Source: Moheibacter stercoris (GTDB lineage: Bacteria > Bacteroidota > Bacteroidia > Flavobacteriales > Weeksellaceae). Taken from it: a DNA stretch of 64,000 nt. Each line of letters opens with the position of its first letter. Position 1 is the stretch's first letter. Made by a program: the position numbers and the translations under genes. The notes beneath the pieces were generated by a model, which searched no databases, was not told the DNA's origin, and saw only the letters and a program-made list of their open reading frames with translations. Shown piece by piece: positions 25,608 to 34,049 of the stretch. Where the stretch lies: NCBI RefSeq assembly GCF_040545805.1, contig NZ_JBEPMO010000003.1, positions 124,001 through 188,000 of the forward strand, read 5' to 3'.

Positions 25608-26903
25608 ATGAGCATTATTACAGAAATTCACGCAAGACAAATTTTAGATTCTAGAGGAAATCCAACCGTAGAAGTTGATGTTGTAACAGAATCAGGTATT
25701 TTAGGAAGAGCAGCCGTTCCTTCGGGAGCTTCAACTGGAGAATATGAAGCAGTTGAATTACGTGATGGCGGGCCAGCTTTCTTAGGAAAAGGTGTTTTGC
25801 AAGCTGTACATAATGTCAATGAAATCATTGCAGAAGAATTGGTGGGAGTCAATGTTTTTGAACAAGCCTTGATTGACCAAATCATGATCGATTTAGACGG
25901 AACGGAAAACAAATCCAAATTAGGTGCAAATGCAATTTTAGGAGTTTCTCTTGCGGTTGCGCATGCTGCAGCAAACGAATTGGGATTGCCATTGTATCGT
26001 TATGTCGGTGGAACCAATGCAAAAGTTTTACCTGTTCCGATGATGAACATTATCAACGGAGGATCACACTCAGATGCGCCTATCGCATTCCAAGAATTTA
26101 TGATCATGCCTGTGGTAGCTGATTCATTTTCTCACGCTTTGCAAAAAGGTGCGGAAGTTTTTCATCATTTGAAAAAAATCTTACACGATCGCAATTTATC
26201 AACGGCTGTAGGTGATGAAGGTGGATTTGCGCCAACTTTTGAAGGAACTGAAGATGCTTTGGAATCCGTAATGCAAGCAATCCGAAATGCTGGATACACG
26301 CCTGGTGAAGAAATCAAAATTGCATTGGATTGTGCTTCGTCTGAATTTCACAAAGATGGAAAATATGATTACACCAAATTTGAAGGAGAAAAAGGTGCTG
26401 TTCGTACACGTGAAGAACAAGTTGCTTACTTAAAAGAATTGACCGAAAAATATCCGATTATTTCCATCGAAGACGGAATGGATGAAAACGATTGGGAAGG
26501 TTGGAAATTATTAACCGATGCCATTGGAGACAAAGTTCAATTGGTTGGAGATGATTTGTTGGTGACCAATGTGAAAAAATTAGAAAGAGCGATTGCAGAT
26601 AAAACAGCGAATTCAATTTTGATCAAAGTAAACCAAATCGGAACCTTAACAGAAACAATTGACGCAGTTCAAATGGCACAAAACGCTGGTTATACAGCTG
26701 TTATGTCGCACAGATCTGGTGAAACAGAAGATACGACGATTGCTGATTTGGCTGTGGCTTTAAACACAGGACAAATCAAAACGGGTTCCGCTTCGCGTTC
26801 AGATCGTATGGCGAAATACAATCAATTGATCAGAATTGAAGAAATTTTAGGTGATACCGCAGTTTATCCCGCGTATGCTGCCTTTAAAGTGAACAATCAG
26901 TAG
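25608..26903 (+). CDS. eno: Enolase
   Basis: The 431-residue glycolytic enzyme converts 2-phosphoglycerate to phosphoenolpyruvate. Landmarks are ARQILDSRGNPTVEVDV (N-term), the SGASTGEYEAVELRD loop, the metal ligands in LALDC-type and PIISIEDGMDENDW strands, GDDLLVTN, the catalytic Lys in ILIKVNQIGTLTET, and SHRSGETEDTTIADLAV. Length and all motifs are normal. Citrate synthase follows after 76 bases. Enolase is a known fluoride target, but no riboswitch precedes it here, only an ordinary promoter. Confidence 0.97.
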   Translation: MSIITEIHARQILDSRGNPTVEVDVVTESGILGRAAVPSGASTGEYEAVELRDGGPAFLGKGVLQAVHNVNEIIAEELVGVNVFEQALIDQIMIDLDGTENKSKLGANAILGVSLAVAHAAANELGLPLYRYVGGTNAKVLPVPMMNIINGGSHSDAPIAFQEFMIMPVVADSFSHALQKGAEVFHHLKKILHDRNLSTAVGDEGGFAPTFEGTEDALESVMQAIRNAGYTPGEEIKIALDCASSEFHKDGKYDYTKFEGEKGAVRTREEQVAYLKELTEKYPIISIEDGMDENDWEGWKLLTDAIGDKVQLVGDDLLVTNVKKLERAIADKTANSILIKVNQIGTLTETIDAVQMAQNAGYTAVMSHRSGETEDTTIADLAVALNTGQIKTGSASRSDRMAKYNQLIRIEEILGDTAVYPAYAAFKVNNQ

Positions 26904-26979
26904 ATAAAAAAAATTGATAAATCTCATTTTGAAAATTGAGTGAGTTTATTGTAACTTGCTTTCCAAACTAATAGATAAA

Positions 26980-28266
26980 ATGTCAGACGTAGCAAAATTT
27001 ATTCATAACGGAAAAGAGTTGGAATTCGACGTGAATGTCGGAACAATGGACGAGAAATATGTAGACTTCTCTAACTTCCGTTCTCAATCTGGAGGAATCA
27101 TCACGATGGATCCAGGATATAAAAACACAGGATCTTGTAAAAGTGCCATTACTTATTTAGATGGTGAAGAAGGAGTCTTGATGTATAGAGGATATCCAAT
27201 TGAACAGTTAGCTGAAAAATCAAATTTCGAAGAAGTAATGTACCTTTTGTTAAAAGGAGAATTACCAACTGCGGAGCAAGCGAAAAAGTTCAAATCGGAC
27301 ATAAATGAATACGATGTTGTTTCGGAAGATGTAACAAAAATTTTGAATGCTTTCCCAAGTACTGCCCACCCAATGGGTGTTTTGTCAACTTTGACTTCTT
27401 CATTGACAGCTTTCAATCCGAAAGCGGTTAATGTAAAATCAGAAGAAGACATGTACCGTGCAGCTGTTACTTTGTTAGCGAAATTCCCTGTGTTAGCAGC
27501 TTGGACTTTACGCAAAATGAAAGGATTGCCATTGAACTATTCGGATAGCAAATTAGGCTATGTAGAAAACTTCTACAGCATGATGTTCAAACAACCGAAC
27601 AAAGAGTTGGAAATGGACCCAATCGTAATCGATGCATTGGACAAATTATTAATCTTACATGCTGACCACGAACAAAACTGTTCTACGTCAACTGTACGTT
27701 TGGTAGGTTCTGCTCATACAGGTTTGTTCGCTTCTATTTCTTCTGGTGTTTCTGCACTTTGGGGACCACTTCATGGTGGAGCAAACCAAGAAGTTGTCGA
27801 AATGTTGGAAAGAATCCAAGAAGACGGAGGAAACGTTCAAAAATGGGTGGACAAAGCAAAAGACAAAAACGATGATTTCCGTTTGATGGGATTCGGACAT
27901 AGAGTGTACAAAAACTTTGACCCAAGAGCACGTATCATCAAAAAAGCAGCAGATCAAATTTTGGATAAATTAGGAATTCAAGATCCTGCATTGGATATCG
28001 CGAAAAAATTGGAACAAGCAGCTTTGGAAGACGAATACTTCGTATCAAGAAAATTGTATCCAAACGTAGATTTCTATTCAGGAATCATCTACAAAGCATT
28101 GGGTATCCCAACAGAAATGTTTACTGTAATGTTTGCAGTAGGTCGTTTACCAGGTTGGATTTCTCAATGGATCGAAATGCGTACGAACAATGAACCAATT
28201 GGTCGTCCACGTCAAATCTATGTTGGGGAACCAAAAAGAGATTATATCGATTTAGGTAATAGATAA
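26980..28266 (+). CDS. gltA: Citrate synthase (type II, hexameric)
   Basis: The chosen ATG gives 428 residues starting MSDVAKFIHNG; an ATG 24 bases upstream in the same frame is less likely. Catalytic parts are present: GSAHTGLFASISSGVSALWG with the His, GPLHGGANQEVVEML, FGHRVYKNFDPRARI, and AVGRLPGWISQWIEM. The enzyme condenses acetyl-CoA and oxaloacetate at the entry to the TCA cycle. The length and the EGVLMYRGYPIEQLAE region match the Gram-negative NADH-sensitive form; whether NADH regulates it cannot be told. It lies downstream of eno on the same strand. Confidence 0.96.
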   Translation: MSDVAKFIHNGKELEFDVNVGTMDEKYVDFSNFRSQSGGIITMDPGYKNTGSCKSAITYLDGEEGVLMYRGYPIEQLAEKSNFEEVMYLLLKGELPTAEQAKKFKSDINEYDVVSEDVTKILNAFPSTAHPMGVLSTLTSSLTAFNPKAVNVKSEEDMYRAAVTLLAKFPVLAAWTLRKMKGLPLNYSDSKLGYVENFYSMMFKQPNKELEMDPIVIDALDKLLILHADHEQNCSTSTVRLVGSAHTGLFASISSGVSALWGPLHGGANQEVVEMLERIQEDGGNVQKWVDKAKDKNDDFRLMGFGHRVYKNFDPRARIIKKAADQILDKLGIQDPALDIAKKLEQAALEDEYFVSRKLYPNVDFYSGIIYKALGIPTEMFTVMFAVGRLPGWISQWIEMRTNNEPIGRPRQIYVGEPKRDYIDLGNR

Positions 28267-28288
28267 TGAGATAATCATCTACAATACT

Positions 28289-28322
28289 AAGAGGTTTTTC
28301 TTCCGAGAGAAACCTCTTTTTT
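28289..28322 (+). terminator. Terminator after citrate synthase
   Basis: The stem AAGAGGTTT/AAACCTCTT is followed by seven or more Ts on the plus strand. The next gene is convergent and begins its stop region 17 bases further on. Confidence 0.85.
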
Positions 28323-28338
28323 TTGGCTTCAAAATTAT

Positions 28339-29376
28339 CTAATAAGTCATAATTTCCAACAATCCGTCTTTCCCTCTACTTCCATATAATTTAACGACTT
28401 CTTCTGACTTTTTCACCACAATGTTTTGGATGTTTAATGTTAGAAGGAATTCCTTTAATGAATTATACTCTTTATTATAAAAGTTTACTGGATTTCGGTT
28501 TACATTAATCATGGGAAATTTACCAATTTCTCCTTTTGATTCATAATAATGAATGAACTTATCAAGGTCGTAAACCTTTTGACCCTTTTCATTTAAATGA
28601 AAATAAGATTGGGTTTCAATATTCATTTTATACTCATAAATGAATTCCCAATATTTTTTTGACCAATTTCCAGTATCCCAAATTTCTTTCTTAGTATTTA
28701 CTATTTGCTCTATTCTCGGATGATTCTCTTCATTTTGAATTAAAATTCGCATTAAAAAATCCAAATCAAATGGATATTTAACGATTTCCATTTTCATTAG
28801 TAATTCATTTTCAAATTCGTTTAAATCAAAATTCTCTTGAATTACAACCAAAAAATTCAATAAATCATGACTCGTTAATTGCGAAATATTCTTTTGAACA
28901 GATTCCTTATAATCCTTTTCAGAAACAGATTTTATATAAGATAAAATCTCAATCCAAAGTTGATTATTGATACCTTGGTCTAAACTGAATTCTTCTGGAT
29001 GATTTGTGGCAAATCTAAAATCTTGAGGTGAATTAAATCCTTTGATTAAATTCGGGAAATTTTCCTTTTTGTGTAGAAATTTCTTCTTGAAATAATTTTG
29101 ACTAATCACTTTATTTTCCGTCCACAAACTATTTAGCAATTCATCATATTCCTCACAATTGGCATATTGTAAAATTTCAAAATAGGTTTTCAAAGTTGTA
29201 TCAAACATATTGTCCGTCTGAGAATTCCTATATTTCCCGAGTAATTCGACTGCTTTGGTTTTCGATTCCGAATGGCAATTTTTAATCAGGAAATTTACTT
29301 CCAGACTATCCTTCATGATAATTTGTTGTGCAAAACATGAAATTGGGACCAAAAACAGTAAAAAGCTTTTTTTCAT
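28339..29376 (-). CDS. Exported protein of unknown function with a TonB-plug-like C-terminal end
   Basis: The 345-residue product has a signal peptide (MKKSFLLFLVPISCFAQQ). The body is mostly alpha-helical, with many Asn/Glu/Lys and no family I recognise (for example KAVELLGKYRNSQTD, NQLWIEILSYIKSVSEKD). The last 20 residues, ending VVKLYGSRGKDGLLEIMTY, resemble the fragment 'LYGxxGxxGVxxI' found in TonB-dependent receptor plugs and in some Bacteroidota cell-surface proteins. Base composition is lower in GC than its neighbours. It is convergent with citrate synthase and monocistronic. Confidence 0.7.
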   Translation of the reverse strand: MKKSFLLFLVPISCFAQQIIMKDSLEVNFLIKNCHSESKTKAVELLGKYRNSQTDNMFDTTLKTYFEILQYANCEEYDELLNSLWTENKVISQNYFKKKFLHKKENFPNLIKGFNSPQDFRFATNHPEEFSLDQGINNQLWIEILSYIKSVSEKDYKESVQKNISQLTSHDLLNFLVVIQENFDLNEFENELLMKMEIVKYPFDLDFLMRILIQNEENHPRIEQIVNTKKEIWDTGNWSKKYWEFIYEYKMNIETQSYFHLNEKGQKVYDLDKFIHYYESKGEIGKFPMINVNRNPVNFYNKEYNSLKEFLLTLNIQNIVVKKSEEVVKLYGSRGKDGLLEIMTY

Positions 29377-29466
29377 TTGGTTAAGATAAAAAATTTGAAG
29401 CTCATTTACTAATTAGAAATAACCAATGTTTTGCCATTCTACTGAGCTAAAATCAATCAAATATTT

Positions 29467-29474
29467 TACTTTTG
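29467..29474 (+). promoter_or_regulatory. -7 box TACTTTTG for nitronate monooxygenase
   Basis: This perfect TAnnTTTG predicts a leader of about 21 bases. The -33 element is not clear. Confidence 0.45.
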
Positions 29475-29499
29475 TTATTCATGCATAGTAATAAATCAT

Positions 29500-30462
29500 A
29501 TGACGATAGAAGAATTCAAATCAAACTTAAGCCTACCCATTATCGCATCACCCATGTTCATTGTTTCGGGTACGAAATTGGTAATTGAATGTTGTAAAAA
29601 CGGGATTGTTGGAACCTTTCCAGCATTGAACGGACGAACTTCCGAAGATTTCGAAAAGATGCTCATCGAAATCACTTCGGAATTAGAGAAATTCGAAAAA
29701 GAAACAGGCAAAAAGCCGGCTCCATTTGGTGTCAATATCATTGTTAACCATACCAATCCTCGTGTATTGCCCGATTTGCAAATCTGTGCGAAATACCAAG
29801 TTCCTCTGATCATCACTTCATTAGGAGCTGTAAAAGAAATCGTAGATGCGGTTCATGGTTGGGGCGGATTGATTTTCCACGATGTAGTAAAAAAACGACA
29901 TGCAGAAAAGGCTGCTGAAGCAGGAGTTGATGGAATCATTTGTGTATCAGCTGGCGCTGGTGGACATGCCGGAACTGCTCATCCGTTTGCATTATTAGCA
30001 GAAATCAAAAGTTTCTTCAAGGGGCAAATCATCATGGCAGGAAGCATTAATACCGGAAAAGAAGTTTTGGCTGCGCAAATTTTGGGCGCTGATTTCGCCT
30101 ATATGGGAACTCGATTTATTGCTACGCAAGAATGTTTGGCTTCAGATGAATACAAACAAATGATTGTAGATTCAGGTATTTCAGATGTAACCTATACAGC
30201 TGGAGTTTCGGGAGTCCCTGCGAACTTTTTGACCAAAAGCATCGAAAAAGCAGGAATTGATGTTAACGAAAAGAAAACAGAAGATTTCTCCAAATTAACA
30301 GGTGAACATGCCAAAGCTTGGAAAGATATTTGGTCTGCAGGCCATGGTGTAGCAGAAATTCATTCCATTCCAACGGTTGAAGAATTGGTGGAGGAAATCA
30401 AAATGGATTACAAAAACGCTTGGAATCAAGCAAAAAACCTACAAAACAATCTCAGTTTTTAA
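29500..30462 (+). CDS. Nitronate monooxygenase (2-nitropropane dioxygenase family)
   Basis: The 320-residue FMN enzyme has a TIM-barrel fold. Motifs are LPIIASPMFIVSGTKLVIEC at the start, FGVNIIVNHTNPR, the phosphate-binding ICVSAGAGGHAGTAHPFALL, MAGSINTGKEVLAAQILGAD and FAYMGTRFIATQEC. The family oxidises alkyl nitronates to carbonyls and nitrite, or acts in detoxifying propionate-3-nitronate; the physiological substrate is not shown. The stop overlaps the thioesterase start (TAATG), so the two are translated together, suggesting a linked lipid or organic acid role (inference). Confidence 0.88.
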   Translation: MTIEEFKSNLSLPIIASPMFIVSGTKLVIECCKNGIVGTFPALNGRTSEDFEKMLIEITSELEKFEKETGKKPAPFGVNIIVNHTNPRVLPDLQICAKYQVPLIITSLGAVKEIVDAVHGWGGLIFHDVVKKRHAEKAAEAGVDGIICVSAGAGGHAGTAHPFALLAEIKSFFKGQIIMAGSINTGKEVLAAQILGADFAYMGTRFIATQECLASDEYKQMIVDSGISDVTYTAGVSGVPANFLTKSIEKAGIDVNEKKTEDFSKLTGEHAKAWKDIWSAGHGVAEIHSIPTVEELVEEIKMDYKNAWNQAKNLQNNLSF

Positions 30463-31331
30463 TGATGAAAACCACAAACGACTTACTCAATCATATTGAA
30501 TTACGTCAAGAATCTGAAACAATTTTTGAAGGAACCAGTTTAACCGTTGGAAGCAAAAATGTCTTTGGAGGACAGGTTATGGCTCAAGCCTTAAATGCTG
30601 CCTACCGAACAGTTGGAGCAGATCGTATTTGCCATTCCCTTCATGGCTATTTTATTTTGCCTGGAGATCTTGAAAAACCTATAACTTTCAAAGTTCAATT
30701 GGTGCGAGATGGCGGAAGTTTCACCACGCGTTATGTTACAGCCGAGCAAGAAAACAAATCGATCTTTGTATTGGCAGCATCTTTTCAAGTGAAAGAAGAA
30801 GGTTACGAATTTCAAGGGGATATGCCAGAAGTACCTCATCCTGATACTTTGTTGAGTTGGGAAGATATTTACCAGCAAACCAAAGACTTTTTACCAGCAA
30901 GTTTTACGCATTTCTTAAGTTTAGATAGACCCATACAATTCAAACCTACAGTTATCAATAATCCGATGGAGAAAAAGGACTTACCTCCTACTTCCAATGT
31001 TTGGTTTAAATTCAAAGAAGTTCCAAAGGATTTGAGCATCCAGCATTTTCAAGAAATTTTGGCCTATAGTTCTGATTATAATATTTTGCCAACTTCCTTG
31101 CATCCGCACGCTTCTCAAGCCCATTTTGGCAATACCATGATGGCAAGTTTGGACCATGCGATGTGGTTTCATCGTGAACCAAAAGATTTTTCTGATTGGT
31201 TTTTGTATAGTATTGATGTCCCGAGCACGTCCAATGCTCGTGGATTGACAAGAGGTAGAATTTTCAGTAGTGATGGAAGTTTGATCGCTTCTGTTGCACA
31301 AGAAGGATTGATTCGAAAATTAGAAAAATAA
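30462..31331 (+). CDS. tesB: Acyl-CoA thioesterase II (TesB-like)
   Basis: The ATG I chose overlaps the upstream TAA (TAATG) and gives 289 residues. The double-hotdog fold is indicated by FGGQVMAQALNAAYRTVG, the first catalytic region HSLHGYFILPGDLEKPI, and RDGGSFTTRYVTAEQ. The second hotdog has MMASLDHAMWFHREP and a Ser/Thr/Gln triad region ending SNARGLTRGRIFSSDGSLIASVAQEGLIR. It hydrolyses medium- and long-chain acyl-CoA. It is coupled to nitronate monooxygenase. Confidence 0.92.
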   Translation: MMKTTNDLLNHIELRQESETIFEGTSLTVGSKNVFGGQVMAQALNAAYRTVGADRICHSLHGYFILPGDLEKPITFKVQLVRDGGSFTTRYVTAEQENKSIFVLAASFQVKEEGYEFQGDMPEVPHPDTLLSWEDIYQQTKDFLPASFTHFLSLDRPIQFKPTVINNPMEKKDLPPTSNVWFKFKEVPKDLSIQHFQEILAYSSDYNILPTSLHPHASQAHFGNTMMASLDHAMWFHREPKDFSDWFLYSIDVPSTSNARGLTRGRIFSSDGSLIASVAQEGLIRKLEK

Positions 31332-31339
31332 CCATAAAA

Positions 31340-31375
31340 AAATCCCGAGAAATTCAATTGAATATCTCGGGATTT
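31340..31375 (-). terminator. Terminator of the two-lipoprotein operon
   Basis: The stem AAATCCCGAGA/TCTCGGGATTT has a 14-base loop, ATTCAATTGAAT, that is itself palindromic. The run of As before it gives Ts on the minus strand, so it mainly serves the minus-strand lipoproteins, and it may also stop the plus-strand thioesterase. Confidence 0.75.
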
Positions 31376-31398
31376 CAGTATCAATTATTGAATGGATA

Positions 31399-31884
31399 TT
31401 ATTTTATTTCCATTGAAGTTTTCAAATGATAGGCTTCAATAATTTCAGCCATCGGATAATTAAACCAATCCGTTTGTTTTTTGATTTTTCGATCTTTATC
31501 CAATTCCAAAACAATAACAAATTTTGTCCCAGCGATTTCTCTACCATTGTAGGTGTACGGCATCGTAATTCCTTTTCCAATAATAGTAGAATCCGAAGTT
31601 AAAATTTCATCAACGTGAATGGTTTCTGGATTTTCATAGATGAAATTGGGATCTTTCCACCCATAAAATTCCTCATACAAAAAACGAGAATTATCGGTTT
31701 CCGATTCAAATACAATGTTTTCATATTCAAATTTGTCTGCATAAAATGAAACCATTTTATCTACTTCTTTACGTTTCGAATAGGTATCAAAAAAACGTAA
31801 TGCCAATTCGTTATTGGGATTTCCCTGATTGGATTGACAGGAAAAAAGCATTAAAACGAAACTAACCAATAATAATTTTCTCAT
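31399..31884 (-). CDS. NTF2-like lipoprotein
   Basis: The 161-residue lipoprotein has a short signal (MRKLLLVSFVLMLFSC). The mature region looks like an NTF2/SnoaL-like fold, with ALRFFDTYSKRKEVDKMVSFYADKFEYE near the start and beta strands such as KFVIVLELDKDRKIKKQTDWFNYP. Such domains bind small ligands or have lost catalysis. It starts one base inside the stop of the upstream lipoprotein gene, with which it shares the first five residues MRKLL. The role is unknown. Confidence 0.72.
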   Translation of the reverse strand: MRKLLLVSFVLMLFSCQSNQGNPNNELALRFFDTYSKRKEVDKMVSFYADKFEYENIVFESETDNSRFLYEEFYGWKDPNFIYENPETIHVDEILTSDSTIIGKGITMPYTYNGREIAGTKFVIVLELDKDRKIKKQTDWFNYPMAEIIEAYHLKTSMEIK

Positions 31885-32294
31885 TAGTTTGGAATTCGTT
31901 TTAAATATTCTTCAGGTTCAGGATATGTCATACTATCAGAAAGTGCAACCCAAGTTTCATTGTCGGAAAACCCATAGTATTTTACAGAAACTTTTCCTGA
32001 TTTTGGTTCCAATTCAATCACAGTTCCATCGTCAACTTTGCTCCAATTTCCTTGTGATCTACTTGAACCTTCCGTAATTTCGAAGGTATCACCATTTAAT
32101 TTCAATTGGACATCTTTCCCCTTGATTTTCCCTTTAAACGTACCTTCGTACTCAATTTGATCTTGGTTGATTTGAGAATTTTCTTCTAGGATTTCTACTT
32201 GTTCTTGCGTTAAATCTCCTTCCTGGACCTCCTCTTTTCCTCCACAAGAGACCAATAAAAGGCCTACAAAAACAGGTACTAATAATTTTCTCAT
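31884..32294 (-). CDS. NlpE-like small lipoprotein
   Basis: The 136-residue protein has a lipoprotein signal ending in VSCGGKEE. A Gln/Glu-rich linker leads into a small beta-barrel domain with YEGTFKGKIKGKDVQLKLNGDTFEI, GNWSKVDDGTVIELEPKSGKVSV and KYYGFSDNETWVALSD. This resembles the N-terminal domain of NlpE (copper resistance/envelope stress sensor), without its CxxC motif. It is first in a two-gene operon with the NTF2-like lipoprotein. Confidence 0.72.
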   Translation of the reverse strand: MRKLLVPVFVGLLLVSCGGKEEVQEGDLTQEQVEILEENSQINQDQIEYEGTFKGKIKGKDVQLKLNGDTFEITEGSSRSQGNWSKVDDGTVIELEPKSGKVSVKYYGFSDNETWVALSDSMTYPEPEEYLKRIPN

Positions 32295-32341
32295 ATGTTT
32301 TTTACTTTAATTTTCAACGAAAAATTAAGTTAATTAGTATA

Positions 32342-33526
32342 TTATTTCTTGACAAAATTTTCAACATCTTCTTTTGAAACCGGATTTCCTCCCAATATTA
32401 AAAGACGTTCCACAATGTTGCGAAGTTCACGAATATTTCCCGTCCAATCGTAATCTTCCAAAACTTTGATGGCTTCTGGTGAAAATTCCTTTTCAATCAA
32501 TCCAGAAGATTCGGCAATCTGAGGAACAAAATGTTTCACCAAAATTCCAATGTCTTCTTTTCGGTTATTTAAGCTCGGAACTTCAATTACGATGACTGCT
32601 AAACGATGGTATAAATCTTCGCGGAAACGTCCTTCCGCAATTTCATTTCGAAGATCTTTATTGGTCGCCGCAATCACTCGAACATCTACTTTAATTTCTT
32701 TATCACCTCCAACACGCGTAATTTTTCCTTCTTGCAAGGCTCGTAAAACTTTGGCCTGTGCAGGTAAACTCATGTCTCCAATTTCATCTAGAAAAATCGT
32801 TCCACCATTGGCCAATTCAAATTTCCCTTCACTGTCTTTATGTGCTCCAGTAAAAGATCCTTTCACATGCCCAAACAATGAACTTTCAATCAATTCCGAA
32901 GGAATCGCCGCACAATTGACTTCAATCAATGGCATACGATTTCTTGAACTTTTCTCATGAATGTGATGTGCCACCAATTCTTTTCCAGAACCATTGGGAC
33001 CTAAAATCAAAACACGTGCATCGGTATCGGCTACCTTGTCGATAATCTCACGGATGGTTCCTAAACTTTCCGACTGCCCAACCATTTCATATTGTTTGGC
33101 AACTTTGCGTTTTAAGGCTTTGTTTTCTGATGTTAATTCTTTGTTTTTGGTTACTAGTTTCTTTTTATCGACAGCATTTCGAACTGTACTTAAGAAACGG
33201 TTCAAATCGGGTGGTTTGGAAATATAATCAAATGCTCCTTTTTTGATACAATCTACAGCGGTTTCAATATCGCCATGACCTGAAATCATCAAAAAAGGCA
33301 AATCGGGATGAATGTCCAAAGCTTCTGTCAAAACCTGAACGCCATCCTTTTTCGGCATTTTAATATCGCTAATGACCAAATCAAAATCCATTTCTTTGAT
33401 TTTTTTCAGCCCTTCTTCTCCATCTTCCGCTACTTCAACTTCGTAACTTTTATCCTCGTCCAACAAAATGTTTTTGATCACATTTCGAATGGCTGTTTCA
33501 TCTTCTATGATTAATATTTTAGGCAT
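32342..33526 (-). CDS. NtrC-family sigma-54 response regulator without a DNA-binding domain
   Basis: The 394-residue protein has a receiver domain (about 1-120; phosphoacceptor Asp in DLVISDIKMPKKDG). A sigma-54 AAA+ domain (about 145-380) follows, with Walker A LGPNGSGKELVAHHIH, the sigma-54 contact loop GSFTGAHKD (GAFTGA variant with Ser), Walker B GGTIFLDEIGDMS, and the arginine finger region REDLYHRLAVI. The usual C-terminal Fis-like helix-turn-helix is missing; the protein ends soon after WTGNIRELRNIVERLLIL. It cannot bind an enhancer by itself, so it may act from solution or with a partner. No kinase gene is adjacent. Confidence 0.92.
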   Translation of the reverse strand: MPKILIIEDETAIRNVIKNILLDEDKSYEVEVAEDGEEGLKKIKEMDFDLVISDIKMPKKDGVQVLTEALDIHPDLPFLMISGHGDIETAVDCIKKGAFDYISKPPDLNRFLSTVRNAVDKKKLVTKNKELTSENKALKRKVAKQYEMVGQSESLGTIREIIDKVADTDARVLILGPNGSGKELVAHHIHEKSSRNRMPLIEVNCAAIPSELIESSLFGHVKGSFTGAHKDSEGKFELANGGTIFLDEIGDMSLPAQAKVLRALQEGKITRVGGDKEIKVDVRVIAATNKDLRNEIAEGRFREDLYHRLAVIVIEVPSLNNRKEDIGILVKHFVPQIAESSGLIEKEFSPEAIKVLEDYDWTGNIRELRNIVERLLILGGNPVSKEDVENFVKK

Positions 33527-33586
33527 TTTTGATTTTTTAGAATTTCAAATATAATGGCAATAAACGAATTAAAAAATTAGCAATTT

Positions 33587-33955
33587 TTATTTCTTGAATA
33601 TAAAATAAACGGCCAAAATTAAAAATACAAATCCTATGACATGGTTGAGTCGTAAACTTTCGTTTTTGAATACCAAAAGGGTAAAAATTGTAAAAACCAC
33701 CAAAGTAATGACTTCTTGTATCACTTTCAATTGCCACAACGTAAACGGACCACCATTTTCCACAAATCCAATTTTGTTGGCTGGAATCATCGCCATGTAT
33801 TCAAACAAGGCTATACTCCAACTAAACAAGATAATTTTGATCAAACTCATATTGGAAAACCAAGAATAATCCTTCAGTTTTAAGTGGCCGTACCAAGCAA
33901 ATGTCATGAAAATATTGGATACGATTAGCAATCCAATGGTGTAATAAATTTTCAT
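33587..33955 (-). CDS. DMT-family small membrane protein (DUF486)
   Basis: I chose MKIYYTIGLLIVSNIFMTFAWYGHL as start, giving 122 residues. The frame extends 34 codons upstream, but that would cross the gcvT terminator hairpin. Four membrane helices are expected. FAWYGHLKLKDYSW and WSIALFEYMAMIPANKIG are hallmarks of the DUF486 branch of the drug/metabolite transporter superfamily. Substrate unknown. It is read in the same direction as gcvT and the NtrC-like gene, but the terminator separates it from gcvT. Confidence 0.85.
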   Translation of the reverse strand: MKIYYTIGLLIVSNIFMTFAWYGHLKLKDYSWFSNMSLIKIILFSWSIALFEYMAMIPANKIGFVENGGPFTLWQLKVIQEVITLVVFTIFTLLVFKNESLRLNHVIGFVFLILAVYFIFKK

Positions 33956-34003
33956 AGATTTTCTTTTATTCTCACAAAAATAAAGGGAAATATTGTCAAA
34001 TAA

Positions 34004-34027
34004 AAAACTCCCATTTCTGGGAGTTTT
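34004..34027 (-). terminator. Terminator of gcvT
   Basis: The stem AAAACTCCCA/TGGGAGTTTT has loop TTTC and at least six Ts after it on the minus strand. Confidence 0.85.
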
Positions 34028-34049
34028 ATGTATTTTAAAAATTAATTTT

